A stretch of 64,000 nucleotides of DNA from Acidobacteriota bacterium (lineage in GTDB: Bacteria > Acidobacteriota > Blastocatellia > Pyrinomonadales > Pyrinomonadaceae), in the NCBI GenBank assembly GCA_029781855.1, contig JAKOVX010000048.1, positions 1-64,000 on the forward strand, written 5' to 3'. A program made the position numbers and the translations under genes. Below the pieces are notes generated by a model. The model saw only the letters and a program-made list of their open reading frames with translations. It searched no databases and was not told the DNA's origin. Position 1 is the first letter of the stretch, and the number at the start of each line of letters is the position of its first letter. Shown in pieces: positions 1 through 9,079 of the stretch.

Positions 1-135
1 TGCGACGATCAGCAGCAACGAACCCGCAACAAACCAACTCCACCAATAACGAAGTTTGCCCGCAAACCGCGATTTGCTAGACTGCTTGACGGGAAACGTC
101 AGTTTTTTATTTTCGCCGATAGTGGTTTCTGCCAT
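1..135 (-). CDS. N-terminus of a membrane protein, cut by the window edge
   Basis: An open frame starts with ATG at 135 and runs off the left edge after 45 residues. It has a polar, lysine-rich N-terminus followed by a Trp-rich stretch (RYWWSWF) and a hydrophobic run (VAGSLLLIVA) that looks like the first membrane segment. It is divergent from the M14 peptidase gene, which argues against starting that peptidase at the far-upstream TTG at 56. The pattern recalls the start of some lysophospholipid acyltransferases (PlsC-like), but that is a guess from very little sequence. Confidence 0.55.
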   Translation of the reverse strand, partial: MAETTIGENKKLTFPVKQSSKSRFAGKLRYWWSWFVAGSLLLIVA

Positions 136-223
136 AGGTTACCTGACTGCTAAGTCGCAGGATCGCCGAGAAAATGCCGATAAGATTATGAGTAATTTGC
201 CGCGGATTCAAAAATCGAAATCT

Positions 224-2608
224 ATGAAAATCTGGTTGCAGCGTTCGGCGTCATTTCATCTTTGCGGCCTCATTATCGTCCTGGCTGCCGCGATCTCGGC
301 GCAGGTGCCGAGCCCAAGCTCGGTTCTCGGCTTCACTCCGGGCGACGACAAAAAGGTTGCCGATTGGGGCAAGATCACCGATTATTTCACAAAACTAGAC
401 AAGGCGAGTAAGAATGTCGAGGTCAAGGAGATCGGTAAGACCACCAACGGCAAGCCGCTGATCGTCGCATTCATTTCGTCGGCAAAGAATATTAAGGACC
501 TCGAAAAGTACCGCCAGATCAGTGCGAAACTCGCCGATCCGCGGACGATCGCAAGCGAATCGGAACTTGCCGACCTGATCAAGAACGGAAAGGTAATCGT
601 CTCGATCTCGTGTTCGATCCATTCGACTGAGATCGTCGCTTCGCAAATGTCAATGAACCTGGCATACGAACTCGCGACCGCGACCGATCCGGACACAAAG
701 GAGATACTTGAGAACACGATACTATTGTTGATCCCATCATCGAATCCTGACGGCATCGACATCGTCGCCGATTGGTACCGCAAGACGCTCGGCAGTAAGA
801 GCGAGGGTACCGCACCGCCCGAACTATATCACCACTATGCCGGCCATGACGATAATCGCGACTGGTTCATGCTGAATCTCGTCGAGACGCAGGCGATCAC
901 AAAACTCTTTTGGCAACAATGGTTTCCGCAGTTTGTTTACGACGTCCATCAGCAGGGACAGAATTCCTCGCGATTTATCATTCCGCCGTTCTTCGACCCG
1001 CCCAATCCGCGAGTGGCTCCGTCGATCCTGCGTGAGGTTGGGCTCGTCGGATATAAGATGGCCGCCGATCTGCAGGCGAAGGGCGTTGCGGGCGTAGCGA
1101 CCAACTCGACGTATGACACGTGGTGGCACGGCGGGTTTCGGTCAGCTCCTTATTTTCACAATTCGATCGGCATATTGTCCGAGGCGGCAAGCGCCAATCT
1201 GATGTCGCCTATCACTGTTTCGATCGATGACCTCAAAAAGAACCGCGCGGTGCGTGGTCTGCCATCGTTGCTCGAAGCGGCAACGAATTACCCGGATCCG
1301 TGGGAAGGTGGGCTGTGGCGGCCGAAGGATATCAACGATATCGAGATCACCGCGTCGCGGGCGTTGCTTCAACTTGCAGCCAAATTCCGGCCGCGCTACC
1401 TCCGCAATTTTTACGACTATGGGAAAGCGAATCTTGAACCGAAAGCGGATGAGCCGCAGGCTTTCATCGTCTCGGCGGGACAACCGAACGCTGAATCCGT
1501 CTCGCGTTTCATCGAGATCCTGATGACGCAGGGCATTGAGGTATACAGGCTCGACCACGAACTCCACATCAAGACAGATCCGAAACAGAGTGATTTTACT
1601 GAAACGCCGCTCGGCGGATATCTTGTTTTCGTTAACCAACCGCAGAAGAACAACATACTTAGCCTGTTTGAAAAGCAAGAGTATCCACACCGTCTGTTGC
1701 CGAATGGCGACGCTGAGGTGCCGTACGACGTCGCCGGCTGGACGCTGCCGCTGCAGATGGGCGTCGACTATGTTCCGGCATGGCAGATCAGAGATCTGGA
1801 TAAGGAACGTTCGAGCCTGAAACGTGTCGATTTTATCAATCAGGTTAGGTCAGCTCTCGGGCTTGACCAATCCGGAACGACGCTCGGCAAGACCCACTAT
1901 CCACTGAAAACGACGCCGAAGATCGGTCTCTACAAAGGTTTTACGGGTTCGATGGATGAGGGTTGGACGCGATTCGTATTGGACACATTTATGATCCCGT
2001 TTCGATCGGTCACCGATGCAGACGCTCGAACTGGCAACCTCGGGCTCGACGTGATTATTCTTCCGTCAGACCGCGAGGAGACCATCGTCAAAGGACTTTC
2101 CGCAGAACGGTATCCGGACGAATTCGCCGGCGGTATAGGCGAAGCTGGCGTTGAAAATCTCAAAAAGTACGTCGAGAATGGCGGTAAGCTGATCTGCTTT
2201 GATGCCTCGTGTGCAATGGTGATCAAGCGTTTTGGCCTGCCGATCAGGAACGCTCTGGCCGGGCTCAAACGCAGCGAATTTTACGATCCTGGCTCGATCG
2301 TAAGGCTCGAAATCAATACCGCCGATCCGCTCGCCCGCGGCGTCGGGCCGGACGTAGCGGCATATTTCACGTCTAGTTCCGCGTTCGACATTGCGTCTGA
2401 CGCCAAAGTAAGGGTCATTGCGAAATATGCCGCGAAGGACGCACTACTCTCGGGTTGGATGCTGGGTGAAAAATATCTTAACGGTAAAGCAGCTCTCGTC
2501 GAAACCGACTACGGCAAAGGGAAGATAATCTTGTTTGCCTTCCGTCCGCAGCATCGCGGCCAGAGTTGGGCGACGTTTCCTTTTATCTTCAATGCACTTG
2601 AAAAATGA
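224..2608 (+). CDS. Exported M14-family zinc carboxypeptidase-like protein
   Basis: A Sec signal peptide (about residues 1-26, ending AAAISAQ) leads an M14-type metallopeptidase domain. Visible marks are the HxxE zinc pair (HSTE, H133 and E136), NPDG, GHDDNRDW and a later DVH that should give the third zinc ligand. The C-terminal third (VENLKKYVENGGKLICF, then FGLPIRN) resembles a class I amidotransferase-like fold often attached to large exported hydrolases of this group. The ATG at 224 is chosen because it directly begins the signal peptide; an ATG at 188 is in frame and possible. Substrate is unknown; likely periplasmic or secreted peptide hydrolysis. At 794 residues it is much longer than simple M14 enzymes because of the C-terminal extension. 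Confidence 0.85.
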   Translation: MKIWLQRSASFHLCGLIIVLAAAISAQVPSPSSVLGFTPGDDKKVADWGKITDYFTKLDKASKNVEVKEIGKTTNGKPLIVAFISSAKNIKDLEKYRQISAKLADPRTIASESELADLIKNGKVIVSISCSIHSTEIVASQMSMNLAYELATATDPDTKEILENTILLLIPSSNPDGIDIVADWYRKTLGSKSEGTAPPELYHHYAGHDDNRDWFMLNLVETQAITKLFWQQWFPQFVYDVHQQGQNSSRFIIPPFFDPPNPRVAPSILREVGLVGYKMAADLQAKGVAGVATNSTYDTWWHGGFRSAPYFHNSIGILSEAASANLMSPITVSIDDLKKNRAVRGLPSLLEAATNYPDPWEGGLWRPKDINDIEITASRALLQLAAKFRPRYLRNFYDYGKANLEPKADEPQAFIVSAGQPNAESVSRFIEILMTQGIEVYRLDHELHIKTDPKQSDFTETPLGGYLVFVNQPQKNNILSLFEKQEYPHRLLPNGDAEVPYDVAGWTLPLQMGVDYVPAWQIRDLDKERSSLKRVDFINQVRSALGLDQSGTTLGKTHYPLKTTPKIGLYKGFTGSMDEGWTRFVLDTFMIPFRSVTDADARTGNLGLDVIILPSDREETIVKGLSAERYPDEFAGGIGEAGVENLKKYVENGGKLICFDASCAMVIKRFGLPIRNALAGLKRSEFYDPGSIVRLEINTADPLARGVGPDVAAYFTSSSAFDIASDAKVRVIAKYAAKDALLSGWMLGEKYLNGKAALVETDYGKGKIILFAFRPQHRGQSWATFPFIFNALEK

Positions 2609-2738
2609 AACGGTGGTGCTAACGGGAAATCTGAGCAGAACTGATCGGCGGCATTCATCATTCGCTAGTATCGACCACCGAGATCCACCGGCTTTTCTCT
2701 GTCGTCTGTCGAAAGGCGAAATTTGTTATTATTTCTTT

Positions 2739-5066
2739 ATGAGAGTTGAAAGGGCAGTATTAACAGCGATTCTCCTATTGGCATTTTCCTATCCCGCGAT
2801 GGCCGCCGACACGATCGATTTCTTCCGGTTGCCCGCAGAACCTCTCATCCGCATCGGGCTCTCGACAAACTCATCATCGGTTTCGATCACAACGGGAGAT
2901 TCGTCGCTGGTGGCGTTCAGCCCTGATGAGCCGAGTAAAATTCTTGAGGCCACTCGGGTTTCGGTGTCAGCCCGGGCATATCGGCCGCCGGAGGTTGAGG
3001 AGTTTCGGGTCGAGATCCAAAATTTGCCTTCGCAGGTTGAGGCCAATGACCTCGCCGCCGAGATCCGTCAGGCGACCGGCGAGACCGCGATCGTAAGCAT
3101 TGATACAACTGCAAATACTTGGAAGGTCTGGGTCGGGACGGTCAAGGAAACGAGCGAAGAGGCTGACGAGCTGAAGTCACAATTGGTTGAAAAGGGCTTC
3201 GAGGACGCCATCGTGGTGACGGAAAAGAAGACCGTGATCTCAGACGATGCGATCGCTCTGTCACAACAGCTGAAAAATGCCGGCCCGTCCGAAGTAAGGA
3301 GCCTGATCAAGCCAACCGGTGACATCCGTCCGTCGGGCAACGAGTCGATCAACCCGAATCTCAGAGAAGTCATTATCAACGGTCCAAGTGATACCGCGAA
3401 ATATTCGTCTCTGAAATCGGTTGCCTTCGGTTCGCTGAACGAGCGGGCAAATCCGGTGAGGTTGAACGGCAAAGCCTATCGGGGCCGCATCGAAGTATTC
3501 GTCAACGCCAAAGGCTCGCTGACCGTTGTCAACGTCGTCCCGCTCGAGGACTACCTTCTCGGGGTTGTACCGAGCGAACTCGGGCTTCCTCAACTCGAGG
3601 CGCAAAAGGCTCAGGCAGTTGCGGCAAGGACGTATGCGATCGCCAATATTGGCGGATACGGCAAACAGGGCTTCGACATGGTGCCGACCGTTTGGTCGCA
3701 GGTTTACAAAGGTGTTTCGATCGAAACGAAGATGGGAACCGAGGCCGTCCGGTCAACTCGCGGCATTGTCGCGACGTATCACGGCAAACCGATCAATGCA
3801 CTCTACACATCCACTTGCGGCGGTCGAACGGAGAATTCCGAGAACGTCTTCGATTATGCCGAACCATATTTACGGGGCGTTGAATGCTCTCTCGAAGGCC
3901 GCCGCCAGTTCGAGCCCTTCCTTATTAAAACGACGCGTCGACCGGCGCGACTCCGCGAGGAATCCGACGCCGAACTCGTTCGCGTAATGTCGCTGCTATC
4001 AGCGAGCGGGTTTCAGCTACCGACCGACGCGGTTACCGACGAGTGGCTTGCAGATGTGCCGACGACACCGGAATTGGCTAGCTGGATCAATCAGCTTGGG
4101 CGCAAATTTGGGAAAGTGTTCGGAAATATCAACAAAGATTCAGGCAAGCCCGGAGAGCTTGCAACATTGATCGCCGGCTTGCTCTATCCGCCGGGCACCG
4201 CCGACACGCTGCTGAGCGATTCTGACGTCAACTACCAACTTGCGTTCGACGACTCCGCCGAGATACCTAAAGAGCACCGTGCCGACGTCGCGATCTTGCT
4301 TCGCGACGGTTATTTCACGATCCATCCGGACCTTACGCTGCGTCCAAACCGTCCTTTTTCGCGCGGAAAATTGTTGCGGCTGATCCAACTCATATTCGAG
4401 AAGAAGAAGTTTATGCCGACGCTCCAAACGGGAACCACGAAATCCTCGGTCGATGGGAAACTCGTTTTGAAAACAGGCAAAAGCGAACGACAGCTGGCCG
4501 TTCGTCCGGATGTTTTTCTCTACCGGCAATTCGGCAACGATTTCTATCCCCTTCGCGAAGCGGCGATGGTAGGCGGCGAAGAGGTCTCCTATCTGACGGA
4601 CGATAGCGGCGCCGTAGCTTATCTGGAGATAAGGCCATCGGAAACGCCGACATCGGCCGAGGGAATGTCACCATTTACGAACTGGACCAAGACGCTATCG
4701 GCCGGAGAGGTTCAGTCGCGGCTCTCCAGATATGTCCGCGGTATCGGCACGCTTTACGACGTCAATATCAAGCAGAAAGGATATTCGCGCCGGGCGGTCG
4801 AATTGGAGATCATCGGCTCGAACGGCATCAAATCTCTTCGAGGCGGTAAGATCCGCTCGGCGCTCAGGCTAAATGAGCAGCTTTTTGTCATAAACAAACG
4901 CTACTCGGGCTCAACCGTCACCAGCTATACCTTCACTGGCCGTGGCTGGGGCCACGGCGTCGGGATGTGCCAGTACGGAGCGTACGGCCTGGCAAAAATG
5001 GGCGTCAAATACGACGAGATCATCAAGCACTATTACACCGGCGTCGAACTGACCAAGGCATACTAA
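2739..5066 (+). CDS. Exported SpoIID/LytB-domain protein with SPOR-like region
   Basis: The ATG at 2739 starts a clear signal peptide (MRVERAVLTAILLLAFS, cleavage near AMA-AD). Residues near 80-160 look like a SPOR-type peptidoglycan-binding repeat pair (FRVEIQNLP, then WKVWVG). A SpoIID core follows: VVPLEDYLLGVVPSE, AQAVAARTYA, STCGGRTENSE, and near the C-terminus GRGWGHGVGMCQYGAYG. Between the two parts of the core lies an insertion (roughly residues 385-600) with an S-layer-homology-like stretch (RDGYFTIHPDLTLRPNRPF). SpoIID proteins are lytic transglycosylases or amidase enhancers acting on denuded glycan strands, so a role in cell-wall remodelling is likely. The gap to the upstream peptidase gene is 130 bases. 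Confidence 0.88.
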   Translation: MRVERAVLTAILLLAFSYPAMAADTIDFFRLPAEPLIRIGLSTNSSSVSITTGDSSLVAFSPDEPSKILEATRVSVSARAYRPPEVEEFRVEIQNLPSQVEANDLAAEIRQATGETAIVSIDTTANTWKVWVGTVKETSEEADELKSQLVEKGFEDAIVVTEKKTVISDDAIALSQQLKNAGPSEVRSLIKPTGDIRPSGNESINPNLREVIINGPSDTAKYSSLKSVAFGSLNERANPVRLNGKAYRGRIEVFVNAKGSLTVVNVVPLEDYLLGVVPSELGLPQLEAQKAQAVAARTYAIANIGGYGKQGFDMVPTVWSQVYKGVSIETKMGTEAVRSTRGIVATYHGKPINALYTSTCGGRTENSENVFDYAEPYLRGVECSLEGRRQFEPFLIKTTRRPARLREESDAELVRVMSLLSASGFQLPTDAVTDEWLADVPTTPELASWINQLGRKFGKVFGNINKDSGKPGELATLIAGLLYPPGTADTLLSDSDVNYQLAFDDSAEIPKEHRADVAILLRDGYFTIHPDLTLRPNRPFSRGKLLRLIQLIFEKKKFMPTLQTGTTKSSVDGKLVLKTGKSERQLAVRPDVFLYRQFGNDFYPLREAAMVGGEEVSYLTDDSGAVAYLEIRPSETPTSAEGMSPFTNWTKTLSAGEVQSRLSRYVRGIGTLYDVNIKQKGYSRRAVELEIIGSNGIKSLRGGKIRSALRLNEQLFVINKRYSGSTVTSYTFTGRGWGHGVGMCQYGAYGLAKMGVKYDEIIKHYYTGVELTKAY

Positions 5067-5257
5067 GTCCCGAGAACTATTTGCCAAGCCTATCTGGGAA
5101 AAGTTACTCGTCGCTGTTCGCTCTGACGTTTGAAATAACGCTCGGCCAAGCAGATACGAGGCCCGCCAAGTCTCAACATACGAGCGGAAAAACAAAGCCA
5201 CCTGTTTCGCCTTTTCGTCCATTGATCTTTCGGCCTATTCACCAACTAGTCGCGCAC

Positions 5258-6037
5258 TCACTGCAACTCGAAAGATACATTGATCTGCGCACTTATTCGC
5301 ATTTGGCCGAGTGCAAGAGCGTCGCCGAACGTCGGCGACACCGGACTGTCGGCCTGACTGGAGATCTGGCTCTGACCGCCTCCGCCACTGTAAAGCGCTC
5401 GCCAGGAACCACCATAAAACAAGGCCGGATCATATGACGCATAATCCTGAATGCTCATTACGCGTCCAAGTTTGGCTCCTAACTCACCGGCTAATGCCTG
5501 AGCTTTGTCGCGAGCCGCTTTGATCGCATCGCTTCGGGCTTTGTCCCGGTGTCGTTTAAGATCATCCACTTCGAAACTCACCCGGAGAACATGGGTTGCC
5601 CCGCGCTCGAGGGCACCGCTCAAAAGCGTTTCAAATTTTGATGTATCTCTAAGCAAAACGACAACCGTTTTTCTGACCAAATAGTGCAGGAATTTCCCGA
5701 CTCGTCTGTCGTCGTAGCCCTCATACACCGGCTCTACAAAAATGTAATCGGTTTGGACGTCTTTTGGCTCAACTCCGAGTTCTTTCGAAAGTGAGATAAT
5801 GGCGCTTGCCTTGGAATCGTTTTCACGTTTGGCAACCGCGAGTTCCGGGCTAAATGTCTCAACGCCAAAAGTCAGAACGACCCGCGAGGGTACAACGCGA
5901 ACTTCGGCCGAGCCGCTGGTCGTGATACGACGCGTTTGATTGATAGTCGTTTCCTCATCTTGAGCGAAAATTGGAAGAGAAAGAACAAGTACAAGGCACA
6001 GCAACAGTGAGAAGTTTAGTTTGGTTTTCATTGTCAT
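5258..6037 (-). CDS. Exported SIMPL-domain (DUF541) protein
   Basis: The ATG at 6037 lies about eight bases after a G-rich Shine-Dalgarno-like tract (GGGGG) and begins a signal peptide ending LPIFAQ. The mature protein opens with the typical SIMPL strand (ITTSGSAEVRVVPSRVVLTFGVE) followed by the long helix AVAKRENDSKASAIISL and, later, the conserved helix DKARSDAIKAARDKAQALAGELG. SIMPL proteins are periplasmic or outer-membrane-associated oligomers of poorly known role. A paralogue lies at 55822-56586. It converges with the SpoIID gene; the 190-base gap contains nothing I recognise. Confidence 0.88.
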   Translation of the reverse strand: MTMKTKLNFSLLLCLVLVLSLPIFAQDEETTINQTRRITTSGSAEVRVVPSRVVLTFGVETFSPELAVAKRENDSKASAIISLSKELGVEPKDVQTDYIFVEPVYEGYDDRRVGKFLHYLVRKTVVVLLRDTSKFETLLSGALERGATHVLRVSFEVDDLKRHRDKARSDAIKAARDKAQALAGELGAKLGRVMSIQDYASYDPALFYGGSWRALYSGGGGQSQISSQADSPVSPTFGDALALGQMRISAQINVSFELQ

Positions 6038-6126
6038 CTTGTTTACCCCCAATGCTAATAGGAAAAGTCTCAGTCATTAACTACACCGGCGAGGAACGGA
6101 CCACGACGGAATGAACAGCCACTCGT

Positions 6127-6462
6127 TCAAGTTTCAAAATATAAATGATAGTGGTTCGAGCATGCCGGATTGAACGAGGCTCCGCATTCCGGACACTTCG
6201 ACTCACATGCCAAATATTCGGTTATCGTCATCTGAAGGCCGCACGAGCCACACAATATTGCTTTTTGGCCAAATTCGCTTGAACGCCAGACCACCGCTTC
6301 ATGATCCATGGTATTGCGATGGCATTCGAAACAGGGAAACCATCGATCGCAGCACTTGAACTTCAACGCGATGACATCGGTCTCTCCGTGGTAGTGAGCG
6401 CACCGGGTTTGCCGATCTACGCCCACTCCAAATATCTCTTCGCCGTGTATTGAGCGTATCAT
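6127..6462 (-). CDS. CHY zinc-finger protein
   Basis: A 111-residue protein rich in Cys and His: CAHYHG, KCCDRWFPCFECH, then CGSC and a second CPECG pair followed by HYHLYF. This is the CHY zinc-finger signature in its short, single-domain bacterial form. Several structural zinc ions are expected. Biological role in bacteria is not established. It precedes the SIMPL gene on the same strand with a gap of 89 bases. Confidence 0.85.
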   Translation of the reverse strand: MIRSIHGEEIFGVGVDRQTRCAHYHGETDVIALKFKCCDRWFPCFECHRNTMDHEAVVWRSSEFGQKAILCGSCGLQMTITEYLACESKCPECGASFNPACSNHYHLYFET

Positions 6463-6661
6463 GGGTTCAAATTAATCAAGTCTGTCAGCAATTCACGGTC
6501 ACACTAGAATCGTGAGACCATCTGTGCGTTTCAGCTCATCGCACTGGCCGATGATCATCTTCATCCGGTGTCAAAAATTACCACACCGGACGAGGTGTCG
6601 CATAAGGAATATAGTATTATGACGCTTGCATTACCCTGAACATAGCTGACATTCACGGCGT

Positions 6662-7270
6662 ATGACATTATTTTCAGCGGCAATTTTGTTATTTCTCGTA
6701 ATGGACCCGCTCGGGAATATTCCGCTGTTTATGACCGCGCTGAAAAAGGTCGATGCCGATCGGCAGCGTGTCGTGGTGATCCGTGAATTGCTGATCGCAC
6801 TCGCGGTGCTGGTCGCGTTCCTTTTTCTAGGGCAATACGTTCTCAAGATTCTGCAGCTTTCCGAAACGGCATTGACCACCGCCGGTGGGATTATTCTGCT
6901 GATCATCGCGATCAGAATGATATTTCCGGCGCGTGATCGAGGGGCCACTACAGATGACCTTGGGGAGCCTTTCATTGTTCCGTTAGCGATTCCGGCAGTG
7001 TCCGGCCCGTCGGCAATGGCGACCGCGATGTTGTTAATGAGCCGCGAACCGGCAAGGTGGCCAGAGTGGCTTCTCGCCGTGTTTATTGCCTGGACGGTAA
7101 CTGCCCTGATCCTTTTTTTCGCCGGCTACTTTGCTCGCTTTTTAGGAGAAAAGGGATTGATCGCAATCGAACGTCTTATGGGCATGCTGCTCGTTGCGGT
7201 AGCGGTGCAGATGCTGCTGACTGGAATTGCTGAGTTTGTCGGGACATCGCTGCAAAAGATGCCAAGCTAG
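6662..7270 (+). CDS. MarC-family integral membrane protein
   Basis: A 202-residue hydrophobic protein with about six membrane segments and the MarC/UPF0056 marks FLVMDPLGNIPLF near the N-terminus, TTAGGIILLIIAIRM, and PLAIPAVSGPSAMATAMLL in the middle. Length is normal for the family. Function is unresolved; the early link of MarC to multidrug resistance was not upheld. Only eight bases separate its stop from the start of the HinP1I-like gene, so the two are probably cotranscribed. Confidence 0.9.
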   Translation: MTLFSAAILLFLVMDPLGNIPLFMTALKKVDADRQRVVVIRELLIALAVLVAFLFLGQYVLKILQLSETALTTAGGIILLIIAIRMIFPARDRGATTDDLGEPFIVPLAIPAVSGPSAMATAMLLMSREPARWPEWLLAVFIAWTVTALILFFAGYFARFLGEKGLIAIERLMGMLLVAVAVQMLLTGIAEFVGTSLQKMPS

Positions 7271-7278
7271 GACCAATC

Positions 7279-8094
7279 ATGAAAAGATGGATCGTTCTTT
7301 GGGTATTTTTGTTGTCGCTTTTAATAGGCGGCAGCAGCTATGCCCAGTCGACAAAGTCGGCTAAGGCAGAGCTTGGTTCAGAGACCGCCAAGAACGGTTT
7401 TAGGAATGAGGACGAGATCCGCGATAAGTTCAATAATTGGAAAACGGATCCCGACGCTCGGGAATGGCTTGCGGCTATGAACTACAAACTCGCCGAGATA
7501 GAGAGCGTCACCGCCACGAAACCTCACGGCGAAAAGGCGGACGTTGAAATCACGGTTAATACCAAGAATGGCGAAACGGTAGAGGGTATTTCGATCAAGT
7601 TGGTCAGCAGCCCGAACGGCTTTAACCAGATCGACAAGCGATGGCTCTCGCATTACGTCAAAATGTGGCAGATCCCTGCGGATGTCGAGGCGTCTCTCAA
7701 ACTATTCCTCGGCGAAACGCCGCCGACAAAGCCCGGACGCACCCCGGACAGAATGTACCTCAATGAACTAGAGCCTGCCGAACAAAAGGCCGTCCTCGAC
7801 TTCTTTACTTCACATAAGGACGACATCATCTCGGATCTTTTTCAGGGCGACGGGGCTCACGCTGCGGGTTGGGTGATGGTCGCCCTAAAAGCGACAGACA
7901 AACCGCGTTGGGTGATACGAACCTCGACGGATACGATCAGATTCTTCGGTGAAGGCAAGGTGGAACTGACGCGCAACGGTAACCTAAAGATCGGCCGCAT
8001 CACGATGCAGCGCAAAGGCGGCGATGGCGGACGGGAGACCGCCAAAATGCTTCAATTTAAGATCAACCCGGCACTACTCTTCGACGCAAAATGA
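7279..8094 (+). CDS. Exported HinP1I-like type II restriction endonuclease homologue
   Basis: The first 23 residues are a strong Sec signal peptide (MKRWIVLWVFLLSLLIGG, cleavage near SYAQ). The rest reads like HinP1I, the GCGC-specific endonuclease, from end to end: ELGSETAKNGFRNE, NWK, the central GFNQIDKRWLSHY, and the C-terminal ITMQRKGGDGGRETA plus MLQFKINP. In HinP1I the catalytic core is D-x18-Q-x-K; here D88, S105 and K107 give D-x16-S-x-K, so the Gln is replaced by Ser. An AGGA Shine-Dalgarno lies seven bases before ATG 7279, and no start codon lies between the signal peptide and the nuclease domain, so export is built in. No DNA methyltransferase is found in the window. It may be a periplasmic or secreted nuclease, or a non-catalytic DNA-binding relative. 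The homology call rests on memory of the HinP1I sequence. Confidence 0.82.
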   Translation: MKRWIVLWVFLLSLLIGGSSYAQSTKSAKAELGSETAKNGFRNEDEIRDKFNNWKTDPDAREWLAAMNYKLAEIESVTATKPHGEKADVEITVNTKNGETVEGISIKLVSSPNGFNQIDKRWLSHYVKMWQIPADVEASLKLFLGETPPTKPGRTPDRMYLNELEPAEQKAVLDFFTSHKDDIISDLFQGDGAHAAGWVMVALKATDKPRWVIRTSTDTIRFFGEGKVELTRNGNLKIGRITMQRKGGDGGRETAKMLQFKINPALLFDAK

Positions 8095-8199
8095 ACAGCG
8101 GCTCGGACGAGCCCCATCAAAACTTCACGTCAACGTCACAGAATCTTAGGGCAGTCGGGACCGACGTCGAATTCAATGTGCACTTCCAGTCGACAGTTC

Positions 8200-8790
8200 T
8201 TACGACGCCTTTTTGTGACACGCCCAGCATTCCGTTGCGTTCGGAACCTTTGTGTCCTCGCGATTCATCGAGATCTTAAAATGACAAGCGTCGCACGCGT
8301 TATGAAACGCAAGTTGGTTTGTCATTACGGACAGGGTCGTGCCCCGGTCATCTTTGATCACGGGCATCTCCGGGATCAGCTTTGGCTTCTCGCCATTTCG
8401 GGCATGACAGTCACGGCATGCCGCAACGCCGGCACCTTTGGGATCAGCTTTGTATAGCTCAAGCGTGAGCGTCGTCTTGCGGCCCGCGGGCCAATCGGTC
8501 TTCAGATCGGGATACTTCGCCAACTCAGATTTCGGCTGAGCCGTGTGATGGCACTCAGTGCACGCTATCGGCCCGGCGATGTTGTACGCCCCGCTGTTGT
8601 GCTTGACGTGATTGAACGTTACCTGTCCCTGCTTGGCTCCCTTTGCGAGAATAATGACCTCAGGCATCGTCTTTTCCTGCCCTGACGCCATTCCGGATGT
8701 TGTTTGGGCCAACGGGCGATCGCCGACCATCAAAAACGATCCGACCACCAGGAATGCTGCCGCCAATATCGGAATAATAAACCTCTTCAT
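8200..8790 (-). CDS. Exported tetrahaem cytochrome c (class III/c7-like)
   Basis: ATG 8790 follows a perfect GGAGG seven bases upstream and begins a signal peptide or N-terminal anchor (MKRFIIPILAAAFLVVGSFLM). The mature part holds four CxxCH haem sites (CTECH, CRDCH, CDACH, CWACH) and an early HVKH that can supply distal ligands. The spacing fits a small multihaem cytochrome of the c3/c7 type working in periplasmic electron transfer. It converges with the HinP1I-like gene. Partner oxidoreductases are not in the window. Confidence 0.9.
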   Translation of the reverse strand: MKRFIIPILAAAFLVVGSFLMVGDRPLAQTTSGMASGQEKTMPEVIILAKGAKQGQVTFNHVKHNSGAYNIAGPIACTECHHTAQPKSELAKYPDLKTDWPAGRKTTLTLELYKADPKGAGVAACRDCHARNGEKPKLIPEMPVIKDDRGTTLSVMTNQLAFHNACDACHFKISMNREDTKVPNATECWACHKKAS

Positions 8791-8995
8791 GGCTAGACCT
8801 CCTTTTGAACAAAACCTCAAAATTCAGGTTATGTCTAATTATCAGCCTGCCAGGACTTATAGTAAGTGACAGGGGTCACAGTTCTGGTCCATCGACCTCG
8901 CGATCGAGATTATTAAAAGTGGTTTGAACGGTTGCGGCGATAGCTCGCCTTTGATGCTAAAATTCCGAAGCGGGCCAAACAAGATCGAACACTTC

Positions 8996-9079
8996 ATGAG
9001 ATTTTCACGAAATCAGGTCATCGGAGGTTTTATTGTTCTTCTGGTTGTGCTTACGATCGCAATGATCAGGCTATTTTGA
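8996..9079 (+). CDS. Possible 27-residue single-span membrane protein
   Basis: A short frame with ATG at 8996 encodes a basic N-terminus (MRFSRNQ) followed by one hydrophobic span (VIGGFIVLLVVLTIAMI) and stops at 9079, overlapping the end of the GH92 gene by nine bases. The charge and span pattern looks like a genuine small membrane protein, but there is no clear ribosome-binding site and length is minimal, so it could be chance. Confidence 0.3.
   Translation: MRFSRNQVIGGFIVLLVVLTIAMIRLF

Noticed and set aside
56..223. N-terminal extension of the M14 peptidase from TTG 56
   Set aside because: It overlaps the divergent membrane gene start (ATG at 135 on the minus strand) and places 56 non-signal residues before a clear signal peptide.
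4911..5222. 103-codon minus-strand frame over the end of the SpoIID gene
   Set aside because: Lies mostly antisense to the conserved SpoIID C-terminus and has no recognisable content.
8095..8199. Possible methyltransferase partner for the HinP1I-like gene
   Set aside because: No frame near the gene or in the rest of the window shows DPPY/NPPY and FxGxG motifs; the gap is too short to hold one.
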